Shown: positions 31,751 through 42,758, counted from the first letter of the stretch. The stretch is DNA of 64,000 bases from Macrosoma leucophasiata (GCA_036365455.1 JAWQUS010000027.1:17906501-17970500); one strand, 5' to 3'. Notes: a model not told the origin generated them from the letters alone. A program made the numbers and translations.

Positions 31751-32815
31751 GTATCATCATTGCAAAATTACTTGTAAGTGAAATTATTTTGAAAAGACCC
31801 TACTGAGTTGTTTTTAGCCGATTTTTCTAAGTTATATGGGCTTTGGAACTCTGCCAGTGAATGACAAAGAATGTATCATATTCTTTTCGTTTAGTTTTAC
31901 CTTGTCCGTTTGTAAAAGAGGTAATGGAACATTCTGTTGATGCCTATTTTAAAGCTAACTATTTTGGGACGATTTTCATTTTACACAACTTTATTGTGAC
32001 CCTCTTGGGGAATGGATTTTGTTCAACACAAGAAGTCTTTTGGTTGAAACGATGTCTCTGTTACTATTACAACTGTTTTAATTGTACTAATACAGTGGGT
32101 GGTATTTACACCCTACTCAACATTTTCATAACTCTGAACACACTGTTTGAATCTCCATGTTTATTTATAAATGAATGAGTGGATACTAAAATATGAAACA
32201 TTCGCTTGAAACTTTGGAAGTTTCGTTTGCCATTGAGAGAATAATAAATAGGCAGAATATTCTGAGTATCATAAAAGAATTACGTCTGAAATGCGACATT
32301 TCCTTCTGAATCTCATCGAAATATGCTGAGTTTATTGACCTCGGGATGAACACGAGGACGCTGGTTCTATTTATAACCACATAATGGGATTACGTGTGTG
32401 ACGAAACTGCTTGGAATTCTTTAGTATTATCACACTGATTGTTGTTCAACAGTTTCCGTTTTAGTTGTGGTACCTAATTAGTTGGTAGGTGTGTAGTATG
32501 AACTACCTTAATACAAATCAGTTTAATTTATCTGTCGCTAAATGTTACTGTCCAAAAGGTGCACACTATGAGTGGACACTATGAATTAGGTAATGCGGCA
32601 ATGTCTGTCACACGTGATCTACACCTTCAATATACCTACAGTACCCAGCAAGAAATAATACACATCGAGCTAAAGAAAGGGACAATCGGCTAGGTTCGAC
32701 TTCGTAGAGCTTTATCTCTGCTGCACACTGCCTACGTAAGCGTAAGGTATTGGTCAAAACATGGACGAGCAAGTTAAGAAGTCTCCTTCTAAAGTCGATG
32801 TGCTATAGCATAGAG
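31751..32815. other. No gene recognised; decayed repeats
   Basis: A stretch at 32000-32050 (CTCTTGGGGAATGGATTTTG) resembles a family B tail, and 32462-32620 contains weak family A landmarks. The 105-codon frame at 31861-32178 overlaps these and shows no domain. Confidence 0.45.
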
Positions 32816-32997
32816 CAGTGATTCCCAAAGTGGTCCATATAGACCCCCTGGGGTCTATGGGAGACTCGAGGGGTCTACATATATGCGTAAATAAAAATGG
32901 GATATATGGGAAAGTGATATAAATGTTAGCAAGGGGGTCCACCGAAATCAGAAAAAAATTAAAGGGGTCTACAAGAAAAATAGTTTGGGAACCTTTG
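32816..32997 (-). mobile_element. 182-bp hAT-like MITE with perfect 8-bp duplication
   Basis: CAGTGATTCCCAAAGTGG at the left and TAGTTTGGGAACCTTTG at the right are inverted hAT-type ends. GCATAGAG is repeated exactly at 32808-32815 and 32998-33005. It is related to the longer element at 22000-22545 in the opposite orientation. Confidence 0.85.
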
Positions 32998-33005
32998 GCA
33001 TAGAG

Positions 33006-34985
33006 CAACGCGGGCTACTGATCGCGGCGGGACCGCGCGACTAGAGGGGAGTAGCCATAGTGTTTACCGATGCAAAACAGTCTGTCATTTATTGAGGGGG
33101 GGAATTTGCTATTTGCTAATATGGTAATAATTGATACCTAATTAAGTACTTATATGATTTCTGTTATTAAGTAAATTAATTAATGTTAAAGGGTGCCACA
33201 CTAAATATTATTAAAAAATCTCACGCATTCATTTGCCTTTTACATTTCGCAGAATTTCATAACTTTATTTAATTCGCGAAATGCTAATACAGCGTTAGCA
33301 TTCTATAAATTAATGCAAATTCTAATTAATCCATGATTAAGTGCAATATTTCTTGTTAGATAATATAGCACAAGTAAATAGCTCATGCAATGTATGAGTT
33401 CGATAAAATGGATTAAAAAAGAATATACCTAACTCAACTGTATTTATTGTTGTGAGCAAGTACCTACTCACATTGTAGGTTAGATATTGCTGTCACTTCG
33501 CCGTGAAATTTGTTTTAAGACGGTTTTCCATAATATTTGTGTGTTTGTTCACTGTTTTCGCGATATGAATCGGTGAAATGTACTCGGAACAAAAAGTTAT
33601 CGTATGGGCCGACACTTTTATGGTTTTGTTTGTTTGTTATGATTGAATATTACATCACAGCTCAAGATTGCCTAGTTGCTGCTGCGTTTACTTTTTTGAA
33701 ATGCACGAACTAAATGGAGGTACTTAATACTTCGGATATAAAGACTGCGTCTCTGAAAATAATTAAATAGACAAAATAATCTGTACCATTTGCAGTAGAT
33801 AGCAATGCGACCCATCACTAGTCCTGTGTACTTATAAGGATTTCCATAACCATGATAAAATACACAGGTAGGTAGGTTTAAGTAGTTGATTGAAAACTCT
33901 TGCTGGCTGCATACGTATTTTATCTAGTTTATTTACCTATAAAAGATGATAAAAGTAAGGAGGCCTAAGCCGAAGCTGTAAGCCTTTATGTCAAAAATTA
34001 TTCCCAACCGAATGTTGAGGTTGGTACAATTATTACTACAATTTAGCAGCAGAAAAAATAGGTAAGACTTACACTCTCAAGAACTATTTTAATAAAATGT
34101 TGCATGTCTGATATAGGTAATTGACGAAGTAGGTATGTGAAACTGATCTATTTAAACTAAGAACTGAATGTACCATATTTCATGCAATAAATATCTTATC
34201 TTATGTTATACCTAACCATTTTGTAACAAATCGTAGCAGAGGACGTAATTTAAATGCTTTGGATAATTTTGAACCCTGTTGTCGGAAATATTGTGTGCGT
34301 ATGTATGCCACACAACTACACAGTTAGCCGCAGCTGGCTGTAGAAGAGTAGGTCACATATGCGCAGTGAGCTTATTAAATATCTAAATAGGTAATAGCCT
34401 TTGTCGCCGAGCTTTGTCCCAACCCGCATTATGCTTGAAAGAGCGATTGTTCAAGTTTCTCAAAAATATGTCATGGCAAGTCTGAGGTATTACAAAAATC
34501 ACTTCTAAGGTATTCGTATTAGAAACAAAGCCAGCGCGCATTGCTACGCCTCCAACTAAAAAAAAAGACAGTAGTGCCATCTGTCGAATATTAGTCGTAC
34601 CAACTCAGAAACCTATATGGGCTAAAGATCATCACAGGATCAAATGCACAATTAACGATTCTATAAAGGATATACAGACAAACATTTATTTTTGTATCTA
34701 CGAGTAGGTATTTAGATTACCGTCTCATAGCGCTTCCATACATACCTACCGTTTCAGTTTCACGCAGGATCTCGTGCAGTGGCGTATGTGTTTCTACATC
34801 ATGCGCATTAACATATAGGTATTATATAATAGATAGCATATTCTTCGGTATCGCAGCGTCATGCGCTATTTCAATGGGTATAGTTCAATAGACTCTAGCA
34901 AAAAACTCAATGCCCGTGTAAAATGAAACTGTTAAAGAAGGTTCGTCATATCAGCCGAAAGATATATGCACATTGCACAGCTATA
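33006..34985. other. Longest stretch without repeats or genes
   Basis: About 2 kb of AT-rich, single-copy-looking DNA. 33009-33060 (GAGGGGAGTAGCCATAG) shares a motif with 39539. A GTGCCATCTGTCG motif occurs near 34574. No domain-bearing frame and no clear exon signals. Confidence 0.5.
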
Positions 34986-35115
34986 TGCCATAATCGCCAC
35001 GCTTGGCATGCGGATTGGCGATCGCAGTGGCGGTAGTTTTATCCCATTATTGCATCCCATCTTGCATTATTGCACTTACCACAGTTACCACCGCCCAATT
35101 CAAATGGTTTGACTG
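34986..35115 (-). mobile_element. Family B retroelement fragment
   Basis: ATGCCATAATCGCCACGCTT and GCGATCGCAGTGGCGGTAGT, ending CAAATGGTTTGAC; the reverse of the copy at 10205. Confidence 0.6.
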
Positions 35116-35550
35116 AAGATAAAGATAAATCAGATTAGTAGTACAGTCAGCATTGTCTGCGTCATTTAACTTTCTCACTGGATCTTTGGATCCTTTCTAC
35201 CGTTAGGTCCATAAACAAACAGGCTTACCGTACATTGAAACATACCTACCTCCAAGTAATTCATAGTTCAATCACATTTTAATTAGTTCCAGTAATTTCA
35301 AATGATATTTCCTCTTAATATTCATTATCGAATGAAGAGTCAGTTTCCCTGAATTAAACTCCACGACACTTCGTATCTTGTTTGGCTCAGAACCAAATTT
35401 CAACATAACTGAAAGACATGATTATTTGTGATTTACATTTCCCTGATTTCCATTGATTCACCTAGATAAATAAACTAACAACTGTTCAGTTGAAATTACA
35501 TTGTATAAATGTTGTTTGAAGTGGTAGAAAATTACAGATTAATGAATTTA
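35116..35550. other. No gene recognised
   Basis: Unassigned AT-rich DNA. Confidence 0.45.
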
Positions 35551-35750
35551 ACCTTTTTTTATCTAGCGAAGGAGGCAAAGAAGCAGCTCACATGAATGTT
35601 AAGTGATGACTGTTGCTACCTATCAATATTTACAGAAAACCCAGAGGTGAAAATGCAAATGCATTGCCACCCTTGCCTGCCCTAATTTGTTAAGTCCCTG
35701 TGACAGCTATTACGGGGCCATATATTAAATTACTTACCGTCTAACGGATG
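35551..35750 (-). repeat. Family A repeat, 3' two-thirds, degenerate
   Basis: CAGCTCACATGAATGTTAAG, AGGTGAAAATGCAAATGCAT and GACAGCTATTACGGGGCC mark the reverse-complement order. Confidence 0.6.
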
Positions 35751-36529
35751 GATGAAAATGTATATTGTGATGTGCTTTTATCTTAGCAAGAATGGTAGGA
35801 ACACCGCTGACATAGAAAGGAGAGTGCTTGCTGGGAATTGCGTGAATGGAGCGTTGGGTAAGCTGCTAGAATCAAAACATTTAAGCTAGCGGGCTCGTTT
35901 AGCCGTACATAATGCTGTACTTAGTCCAACGCTATACATACCATCTATTTTATCGTTATTTTTCAATAATTTTCAGTAGTGACCTAGGTAGGTATACAGG
36001 GTTAATTGAAATTAGGTATACATAGACCTTTCGAGATATAAATGAGTACGTACAACCAAGAAGTTCCATGATAGGAAAACTTTTCTTAGAAAAGCAGTAT
36101 CCAATTCATGCCCTTTGCTATGTTTTACCCAATTTTGTTATTCGCGTCGCCATTCTACCAATAGCGTTATCGGATTCCGATAAGATTGAACTGAAATTCA
36201 ATATCAGACCTTGGCCCATTTGATATATATAGATATTATTGTGCCTCTATATATATTATAATATGTGCACCTATATGCCTGGTATATAGTAGCATGTTAC
36301 TTAGTCAAACATCAGTTGTGAAATTTCCTATGCTACTTCAAATAGCAGAGAATTATAAACTAAAATAGATAAGCGCTGTACCTTAAATCATCATAATTAT
36401 CTCCTGGGGCTATCTCTATCTATCTCTAAATTAAAATTTAACAAAATCAATTGAGGAATTGGCGTAAAATAAAACAAACTCACTTTCTCATGTAAGTTTA
36501 TATGAATAAGGATTCGGATTCTTTAAATC
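35751..36529. other. No gene recognised
   Basis: Unassigned AT-rich DNA with a TATATATAG stretch near 36225-36250. Confidence 0.45.
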
Positions 36530-36576
36530 CCTTGTAATATCACCTCAAAAAAATGTTTTGAGGTGATATTACAAGG
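36530..36576. repeat. Perfect 21-bp inverted repeat, 5-nt loop
   Basis: The arm 36530-36550 starts CCTTGTAATATCACCTC; the arm 36556-36576 is its exact reverse complement, loop AAATG. Candidate hairpin RNA or foldback remnant. Confidence 0.9.
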
Positions 36577-36599
36577 CACATAGCATCTGGAAGTCCTAT

Positions 36600-36770
36600 G
36601 TATTAAAAAAAGGTTTACCAAACTCCGAGGGTGGCACTGGGAAACTTCCGAAAATTGGAAAAATCTGAGTAGTATCAGAGATAAAGGCCAATTCGCAATT
36701 ATATCTGATAGTCCTCGACGCGGGGATCGAACCCTGGACTCCTACGTAGTAGAAGAGGCCTCCTATCACA
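36600..36770 (-). mobile_element. tRNA-derived SINE (family P), 5' half
   Basis: On the minus strand a B-box GGGTTCGATCCCCGCGTCG, TCAGATATAATTG and TTTGGTAAACC order matches family P. The 3' half is lost. Confidence 0.6.
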
Positions 36771-37469
36771 AGACTATAACTTTACCAAAATTATACGCAC
36801 TGTATTAAGTATCTTCTACTATTAACCAATGGTGAATACCATTGGCTCTCCTTGTGGAAACCCGAAATATGGAGTAAACTGATGATAAGGAAAATAATAA
36901 AAAATATTTCTATTTAGAAAAACAAAATAGTTTGATCAGCTTTTCTTGAGCTTTTCAAAAGAAATATGAATAGATAGGATACACAGGAAGTATTAATTTA
37001 TTTTGACATTTCCTTTCTCGAAAAGTTTTGAGGAAAATAGTTCATATTTCTTGTGTAGGTCGTAATAATATCGTATTATTATATAATATATAAATACGTC
37101 TTGTTCACAGTCAATAAACACCCTGTACCTATTATTATTTTGCATAGACGTCATTCGTTGGCATATCACTATTTGATATCTTTATTGATCCCGTCGAAGA
37201 GGCAAGTATAGTTTCAAAAAGGCTAAGTAGTTTTTAGCCTGATTGTAGTTGGTAGCGGGAGTCACTTACCTACTACCAGCCACTATTTGACAGTACTCGT
37301 TTTCCGATTTTTTGAGAAGGGTTGAACAGCTTACGTATGCTTCAGATTGGTTACCTACTTAGATTCTATACCCTGTAGTACATTATGATCAATGTGTACT
37401 ACAGCGTTAACTTACATGTGTTTATTTACGACCCCGTACTTACTCGTACTTATCGCAGAGACATATATC
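36771..37469. other. No gene recognised
   Basis: Unassigned AT-rich DNA. Confidence 0.45.
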
Positions 37470-37600
37470 AACTAAGCTTTCAGGGATGGCAACGCATTTG
37501 CATTTTGATCTCTGGTCTTTGGTGGGTGTCTATAGGCTGCAGTCATCACTCAACAGCATTGTGAACTGCATGTTTGCTTGTCACGTTCATTGCATAAAAA
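37470..37600 (+). repeat. Family A repeat, 3' half
   Basis: GGGATGGCAACGCATTTGCA, GTCTATAGGCTGCAGTCATC and GCATTGTGAACTGCATGTTT, ending in an A run. Confidence 0.75.
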
Positions 37601-37724
37601 AAATATTGTAAGCAAATTTTACCTATCTATAGTTACAGGTTTTTTTTGTTAAGTTTGGCACCATGCATTTGGCATTAGTAATATCAGTACTGGCCTTAAC
37701 CTAACTATTTTGTCGGCGCGACTA

Positions 37725-37956
37725 AAGGACTTATTACACGGCACGGTATTCAGGGTCCGGCAGAAAGGGTGGGCGTGGCCTCGCGCCGGGTTGCCGTTTA
37801 TTACACTATCCGGTCGATAGCGCCCTAATTCAATTACAGTGCAAATACACGGGCCGCTCCGGTCGCCCTAATTAGGGCCCTAACTCGCTAAATGTTATTA
37901 CACTACCCTGACCCTTGCTATCGTACAATGAATACCGTGCCGTGTAATAAGTCCTT
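37725..37956. mobile_element. 232-bp TA-flanked MITE with ~25-bp perfect ends
   Basis: Left end AAGGACTTATTACACGGCAC continues CGGTATT and the right end is the exact inverted copy. TA on each side gives the likely duplication. The interior is CpG- and G+C-rich, unlike its surroundings, and has repeated TTATTACACTA blocks. Confidence 0.85.
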
Positions 37957-38037
37957 TATATATACAAAGATATGACGGACGTAGACGGATTTTTTAGGGT
38001 CCCTTGTGTGCGACGGAAACTTAAAAATCCAAGTCTA

Positions 38038-38216
38038 AGCCTGGGTTGCACCACGATATTAGTTTTATAGATATTATATAGATAGATAATATAGATTAAA
38101 GTTAAAGTAATCGTTACATTTCACATCCTTTTCTAACTTAAATAAATCTGTTAAAGTTAGAGCAGGATGTGAAATGTTACAATAACTTTAACAAAAGTCG
38201 TGGTGCAACCCAGGCT
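38038..38216. mobile_element. TA-flanked MITE with GCCTGGGTTGCACCACGA ends
   Basis: Left AGCCTGGGTTGCACCACGA and right TCGTGGTGCAACCCAGGCT are exact inverted copies flanked by TA. A second inverted pair inside (TTTCACATCCT against AGGATGTGAAA) lets nearly the whole element fold on itself. Confidence 0.85.
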
Positions 38217-38282
38217 TAATGTTTTCTTTTGTCGTAGTTCTGTTGTCATTTGTGCGTCTGTTCTGCCGTTATGTTGTTCGAT

Positions 38283-38420
38283 CGATAATATTTAAAATAT
38301 GCGATCACCAGTCCATGCCTCTGCAATATTCAGTTTCGCATCGCATCGTCATATCGATGCAAATTCCTTTGAGTTGACACACCATGAAATATTCAAACGC
38401 AATTTAAACTTTTAAATATT
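38283..38420 (+). repeat. ~140-bp direct duplication, first copy
   Basis: TAATATTTAAAATATGCGA, TCTGCAATATTCAGTTTCGC, CATCGTCATATCGATGCAAA and CACCATGAAATATTCAAACG recur in the same order at 38713-38870. Confidence 0.8.
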
Positions 38421-38712
38421 GTTGTCATGTACCTAATTACTTTTTTTTGATATGCAATTGATACGAGATAAACATTGAGTTATTGTTGAATTACTTTACT
38501 TGAATTTCGTAATGTAATAAATGTAAGTACCTACTTCAAATAGGTATTACAGCAATGTGTCTACTCGTTGCAGTAGACATACGTAATTATTGTTTTTTTT
38601 CTAGCATGTTTCCAGTAAACGTAGATAAATTTAAGGCTCTCAATTACTGAAAAAAAAGACTTAATGTTAGAAGTAGGTAGTAGTATTTAAAAACAACCGG
38701 TTTAAAGTCCTA

Positions 38713-38870
38713 CGATGTATAATATTTAAAATATGTGAGCTCCAGTCAATGTCTCTGCAATCTGCAATATTCAGTACCGCATCGCATCGTCATATCGATG
38801 CAAATCAATTTTATTTGAGCTTACATACCTACGTACCATGAAATATTCAAACGCAATTAAATAATTTGAA
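38713..38870 (+). repeat. ~140-bp direct duplication, second copy
   Basis: Second copy, with TCTGCAATCTGCAATATTCA (a six-base local repeat) and some insertions. No transposon ends are visible. Confidence 0.8.
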
Positions 38871-38979
38871 CTGTTTCTCGTGTATGTAATTCTGATGCAT
38901 TCGAAATGCAATTTAAATGAGTTATTGAGTACTTGTTGTGGTTAAATTTCTTTCCATAAATATATCTACGATGTGATGC

Positions 38980-39035
38980 ATTTTTTTATGCAATGAACGT
39001 GGCAAACAAACATGCAGTTCATATTGATAGTGGCA
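38980..39035 (-). repeat. Family A repeat, 3'-end fragment
   Basis: TTTTTTTATGCAATGAACGT and CAAACATGCAGTTCATATTG only. Confidence 0.6.
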
Positions 39036-39427
39036 ATGCAGTGTGGCAATGCAGCTCTATTATTGAAGCTCTAAAATAAAGATATTTGTTAAAGAGTTCC
39101 GAATTATTACGAGTATACATTGCCATCCTATTCCATTCTGTTTCTTTATATTACTCTATCATTTCGGTTAGTAAAAATACCTACGACGTGTAATTATAAT
39201 TATTGGCACGAAAGAGAACTTTTGAAAACTTTGAAGGATTTTTACAAACTTAATATAAATTATCCAAATTTCGACAAATTTAATGGTAACGAAGGTACCT
39301 TTTTGCTATAGGTACATTGCATTGGCCGCGAAGATGCATTCCTAAAAAAGTTTTTATATTTCTCTGTCTGGTTATACATATATTCACCTTCATTGTTAAC
39401 TACGTTGCACAAAGAAGCACACACTGT
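39036..39427. other. No gene recognised
   Basis: Unassigned AT-rich DNA. Confidence 0.45.
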
Positions 39428-39882
39428 CAGGGGCGGCTTAACCTATAGTACAGGGTGTGCAATGCACACGGGCGCCGCCGTTTCAGGGGGCGCCGCGGCG
39501 GCTAAGAGCATCATCTTGGACCATAGAGCAACACGGAGGGGAGTAGCCATATGCAGGCTTTCCCCTCTGTCAAAGTACAAGACCAAATGATTTTACGCCT
39601 GTCGCCTAGATGTTTAAATGTGTGCCTGAAATTGTTTCTGTATTTTGTTAAAGGCAAGGTGTGAGTTTCGTAGTAATAGACGATTTTTGTAGTGTGCGTG
39701 TGTGTCGCACGCATTTCCCCCCGCAAAAAATGACAGACTATTTTGCATCGGTAATACACGCTATGACTACCCCCTCCAGTCCGCCGCGACCGGTGGACCG
39801 CGTTGGTCTTTGTCTTGGACCATCATGGTCAGGCCTAGGGGGCGCCAGGGTTTCATTGTACACGCTACACGAGCCGCTCCTG
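39428..39882. mobile_element. hAT-like non-autonomous element, G+C-rich
   Basis: CAGGGGCGGCTTAACC at the left and GAGCCGCTCCTG at the right are imperfect inverted ends. GGGCGCCGCCG near 39471 and GGGGGCGCCAGGG near 39838 form an inner inverted pair. No clear 8-bp duplication was found. Open frames across it show no domain. Confidence 0.5.
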
Positions 39883-39886
39883 CATA

Positions 39887-40257
39887 AGGCGGCCAACTTT
39901 CTGAAAATAACATGCGGGACTTTTTGTGGATAGATAGGGTATGGTGAATGCGAAGTATGAAGTTTTGTCAGTATACGTACCAAAATTACCCAAAAACACA
40001 AAACTTACTAACTTAGTACAAATGGAACGATCACATACACACATTACACACACACGCAAACCGCTGTTGTTTTATGTGTGCGTGTGTGTGAAATAGCTTG
40101 AAAAAAAAATAGCCATGGCAGGTACGTCAATGCATCGAATGCGGGACATGCGGGACGCATCCAACGTTTTGCGGGTCTATTTTATTAATTCTTGCAAAGC
40201 GGGATTACATTCAGCATTACGGGACGGTCCCGCAGAATCCGGAACGGTTGGCCGCCT
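39887..40257. mobile_element. 371-bp TA-flanked MITE
   Basis: AGGCGGCCAAC and GTTGGCCGCCT are exact inverted ends, each flanked by TA. GCGGGAC motifs sit near both ends. A CA/TG-rich hairpin lies at about 40030-40091. It directly abuts the hAT-like element. Confidence 0.65.
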
Positions 40258-40259
40258 TA

Positions 40260-40661
40260 CTTCTGCACACTGTGCCTTTTGGCCACTTTCATAATAATAT
40301 ATCATGAAATGTGAAAGAGTGACTTGATTCATAAAAAAAAAAGAAAATGTAGGTAACCCTTTTATTAAGAAAATCGATAGCAATTTTGTCCGTTGAGATT
40401 AAAATGTTGATATTATACACACGGGACTAATTTGCAAGTGACCTGTTACCGATAACTACACTACTTACTAATTTAATTAAAAAAATAGTTTTTGAAGTAA
40501 AACAAATTGTAGGTTAGGTCATTACAACTCATTTAGTTCAGTCACCTTCGTTACTTTATAGTCGTGAACGAAAATATACAAGCAGAGTTTTTCAAAACAC
40601 TCGTATTCTTTTATGGTGTTAGGTACTTAGTAGTGCCTTATTGTAATAGCTATACTATCTG
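40260..40661. other. No gene recognised
   Basis: Unassigned AT-rich DNA. Confidence 0.45.
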
Positions 40662-40945
40662 CTGGTGGTAGAGCTCCAGTGACGGAGCTCGCGGGCGTAG
40701 GCACCACTGCATTACCTAATTAACTTGCCGCTAAATGGTAGTGTTCAGCACTATCCTGTTCCGGTCAGGTGGTAATGTACGGCCCTGTAATTTCCGGCAC
40801 AGAGGCATAACACTTTAGGCCTCAGGAGTGGTAACGCATCTGCATATTGACCTTGATCTTTGTGTGGGTGTCTATAGGCTGCAGTCATCACTTAACATCA
40901 ATGTGAACTGCATGCCTGTTTGTCACTTCCATTACATTAAAAAAT
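40662..40945 (+). repeat. Family A repeat, full length (best example)
   Basis: Starts CTGGTGGTAGAGCTCCAGTG. The first ~47 bases can form a nested fold: GGTGGT with ACCACT, and GAGCTCC with GGAGCTC. The middle has GTAGTGTTCAGCACTATCC and TAATGTACGGCCCTGTAATT; the 3' end has ATCACTTAACATCAATGTG, then ACTGCATGCCTGTTTG and an A tail. No tRNA-like promoter boxes were seen, so it is not a standard SINE. The 3' part resembles ends of lepidopteran non-LTR elements. Confidence 0.85.
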
Positions 40946-41154
40946 AGCCTTTCGATATCGATTGTAGCCATGGCTACAATATATCGGGCCAATGTGTGCA
41001 GTACCCAAAGAACTAAAAGAAAAAAAAGAAAAAATAACAAGAAATATTGCACATCAGGCTAAGGGGAGGCAATCCGTTAGTTTCGACTTCGTAGAGCTTA
41101 GATCAATGAATCAGTTTATGAGTGTGTTCATTATGGAAATAAAAGGGTTATCTA

Positions 41155-41397
41155 TACTTACATCTATACAAATAAATAAAATTGGAGTGTCTGTTTGTAA
41201 TATTAAAATAACCGCTTTTTGCTAAATGCATATACATGTATTCACGGTACAAATACTAAAACAACATTTTTTACAATTTTTGTCTGTCTGTTTATCTGTT
41301 TGGCGGGGCTAATCTTGGGAAAGGCGGGACCGATTCTGACGGGACTTTCACTGACAGATACCTCATGTAATAAGGAGTAACTTAGGCTACTTTTATA
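41155..41397 (-). repeat. Inverted copy of the AAAAGTAGCCTAAG repeat
   Basis: Reverse of 134-375: AATTGGAGTGTCTGTTTGTA, AACCGCTTTTTGCTAAATGC, GTCTGTCTGTTTATCTG, then GAGTAACTTAGGCTACTTTT. Confidence 0.75.
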
Positions 41398-41478
41398 CTA
41401 GCTGCGCCCACGACTTCGTCCGGGTAGGTACTAAACAATCATAAATTCTCACGCAGACGAAGTCGCGGGCACAGCTAG
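41398..41478. mobile_element. Two Helitron-like 3' ends fused head to head
   Basis: At the left ACTAGCTGCGCCCACGACTT reads on the minus strand as an end CTAG|T. At the right GACGAAGTCGCGGGCACAG leads to CTAG at 41475-41478 with T next. The two ends are near-complementary, giving an 81-bp palindromic unit. Confidence 0.55.
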
Positions 41479-41504
41479 TTTAAAATATTGACTTACGAAT
41501 AGTC

Positions 41505-41562
41505 GAGTTGTAGCAAGGCTCTACTGATAGGCTGAAGTTCTGTGTTCGATCTCCGAGTTAAT
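41505..41562 (+). mobile_element. tRNA-like fragment, SINE remnant
   Basis: AAGGCTCTACTGATAGGCTG followed by a B-box-like TCTGTGTTCGATCTCCGAG. Later, at 41600-41690, a TTTGTTTGCATGTGTGCTTG stretch recalls the family P 3' body. Confidence 0.35.
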
Positions 41563-41892
41563 TTTTCATTTTTTTTGGAACTTTCCTTGAGATTAATAAG
41601 CTTGCCGTCTATTACCTACATTTAACTAGTCTATTAAATTTAGTGTTTGTTTGCATGTGTGCTTGAATGCAAGTATTAACGACTGCCTATCACTTACTAG
41701 TATGCACAGAAGATTTCTATTTTACGTTTAGATGCTTATTGAGATTGACATCTAGATAGCCAGAGAATGACTAAGAATGTCTCTTATTCTTTTCTCTATT
41801 GTTATATAGTATAGTATAGTGTTTCTCTCTTGTGTTATCAGTTTGTAAATGGGGAAATGAGACATTTTACTGATATATAATAATAATAATAA

Positions 41893-42002
41893 TGGCAACC
41901 CATTATACGTCCCACTGCTGGGCACGAGTCTCTCCCTTTTTTGGGGGGAGGCCTGGAGCTTACTCCACCACGCTGCTCCAATGCGGATTGGTGGAGGTTT
42001 AC
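41893..42002 (-). mobile_element. Family C retroelement 3' end, fragment
   Basis: TACGTCCCACTGCTGGGCAC, GAGCTTACTCCACCACGCTG and CAATGCGGATTGGTGGAGG. It is preceded by a TAATAATAATAAT tract. Confidence 0.7.
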
Positions 42003-42758
42003 TGATATACTTAGTACCTATATAATTCATTACACAAATATGTTCTAGTTTCATTAACTTAAGACGTGGTCGAGTGCGGTTGTCATTAAGAAGTAAAACC
42101 CGACCCACTTGCATTCAGGCCATATTGACACAACCTACTTCACTTTGATAGTTTCTTACGGCGGGCGGCTGAAGTTCTGACACCTTCTCATTTAGAAGCG
42201 TGTATTCATGGAAAACCTTGGGTATTTAAAATGTTTTGTGAATTATTTTACTTGTATTTTTATATGGCAGTGGATTTGATACATTTTTTGCGGTTTTTAT
42301 TGTTCCATTTCAGATTCGGGCAGTGTTTTTTTTAGTAAAACGTATGTGACGTTATCTATTGGTGTCTGTCTCGTATTAGATACTAAAAAAAAGGCACTGA
42401 AAACTATTGTCCTGTATTTTCTTAATTTAATCTATAGGAAACAAAATCTACATGCCTAATGTTTTTTACACGAGCTCGAAACAAACTCTACCAGCAGTAA
42501 AATGCCAAAAAGTATAATACCTTTACAGGATTCTTACTTAAAGAAGATACTTATATACATGCCTTTTTGAGGCGTCGAGATTGTCATTAAGAAATTAAAC
42601 CCGACCTACTTAAAAACTAGTAGGTTAGATGCTTACTAGGACTTTATACTTGTCTGTATTTTCTAGATAGGTACTTAATAAAAACAAATTCAAATACCAA
42701 GTAGATCTCGTTTTGTTTCGGAATTTCGTAAAGCATTTTGCTCTATAGTAAGTAGGTA
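42003..42758. other. No gene recognised; small internal duplication
   Basis: GATTGTCATTAAGAAATTAA near 42578 echoes GGTTGTCATTAAGAAGTAAA near 42078, each followed by ACCCGACC. The rest is unassigned. Confidence 0.45.

Noticed and set aside
31861..32178. 105-codon frame with hydrophobic segments
   Set aside because: Overlaps decayed family B sequence and resembles a repeat also present near 41760; no gene signals.
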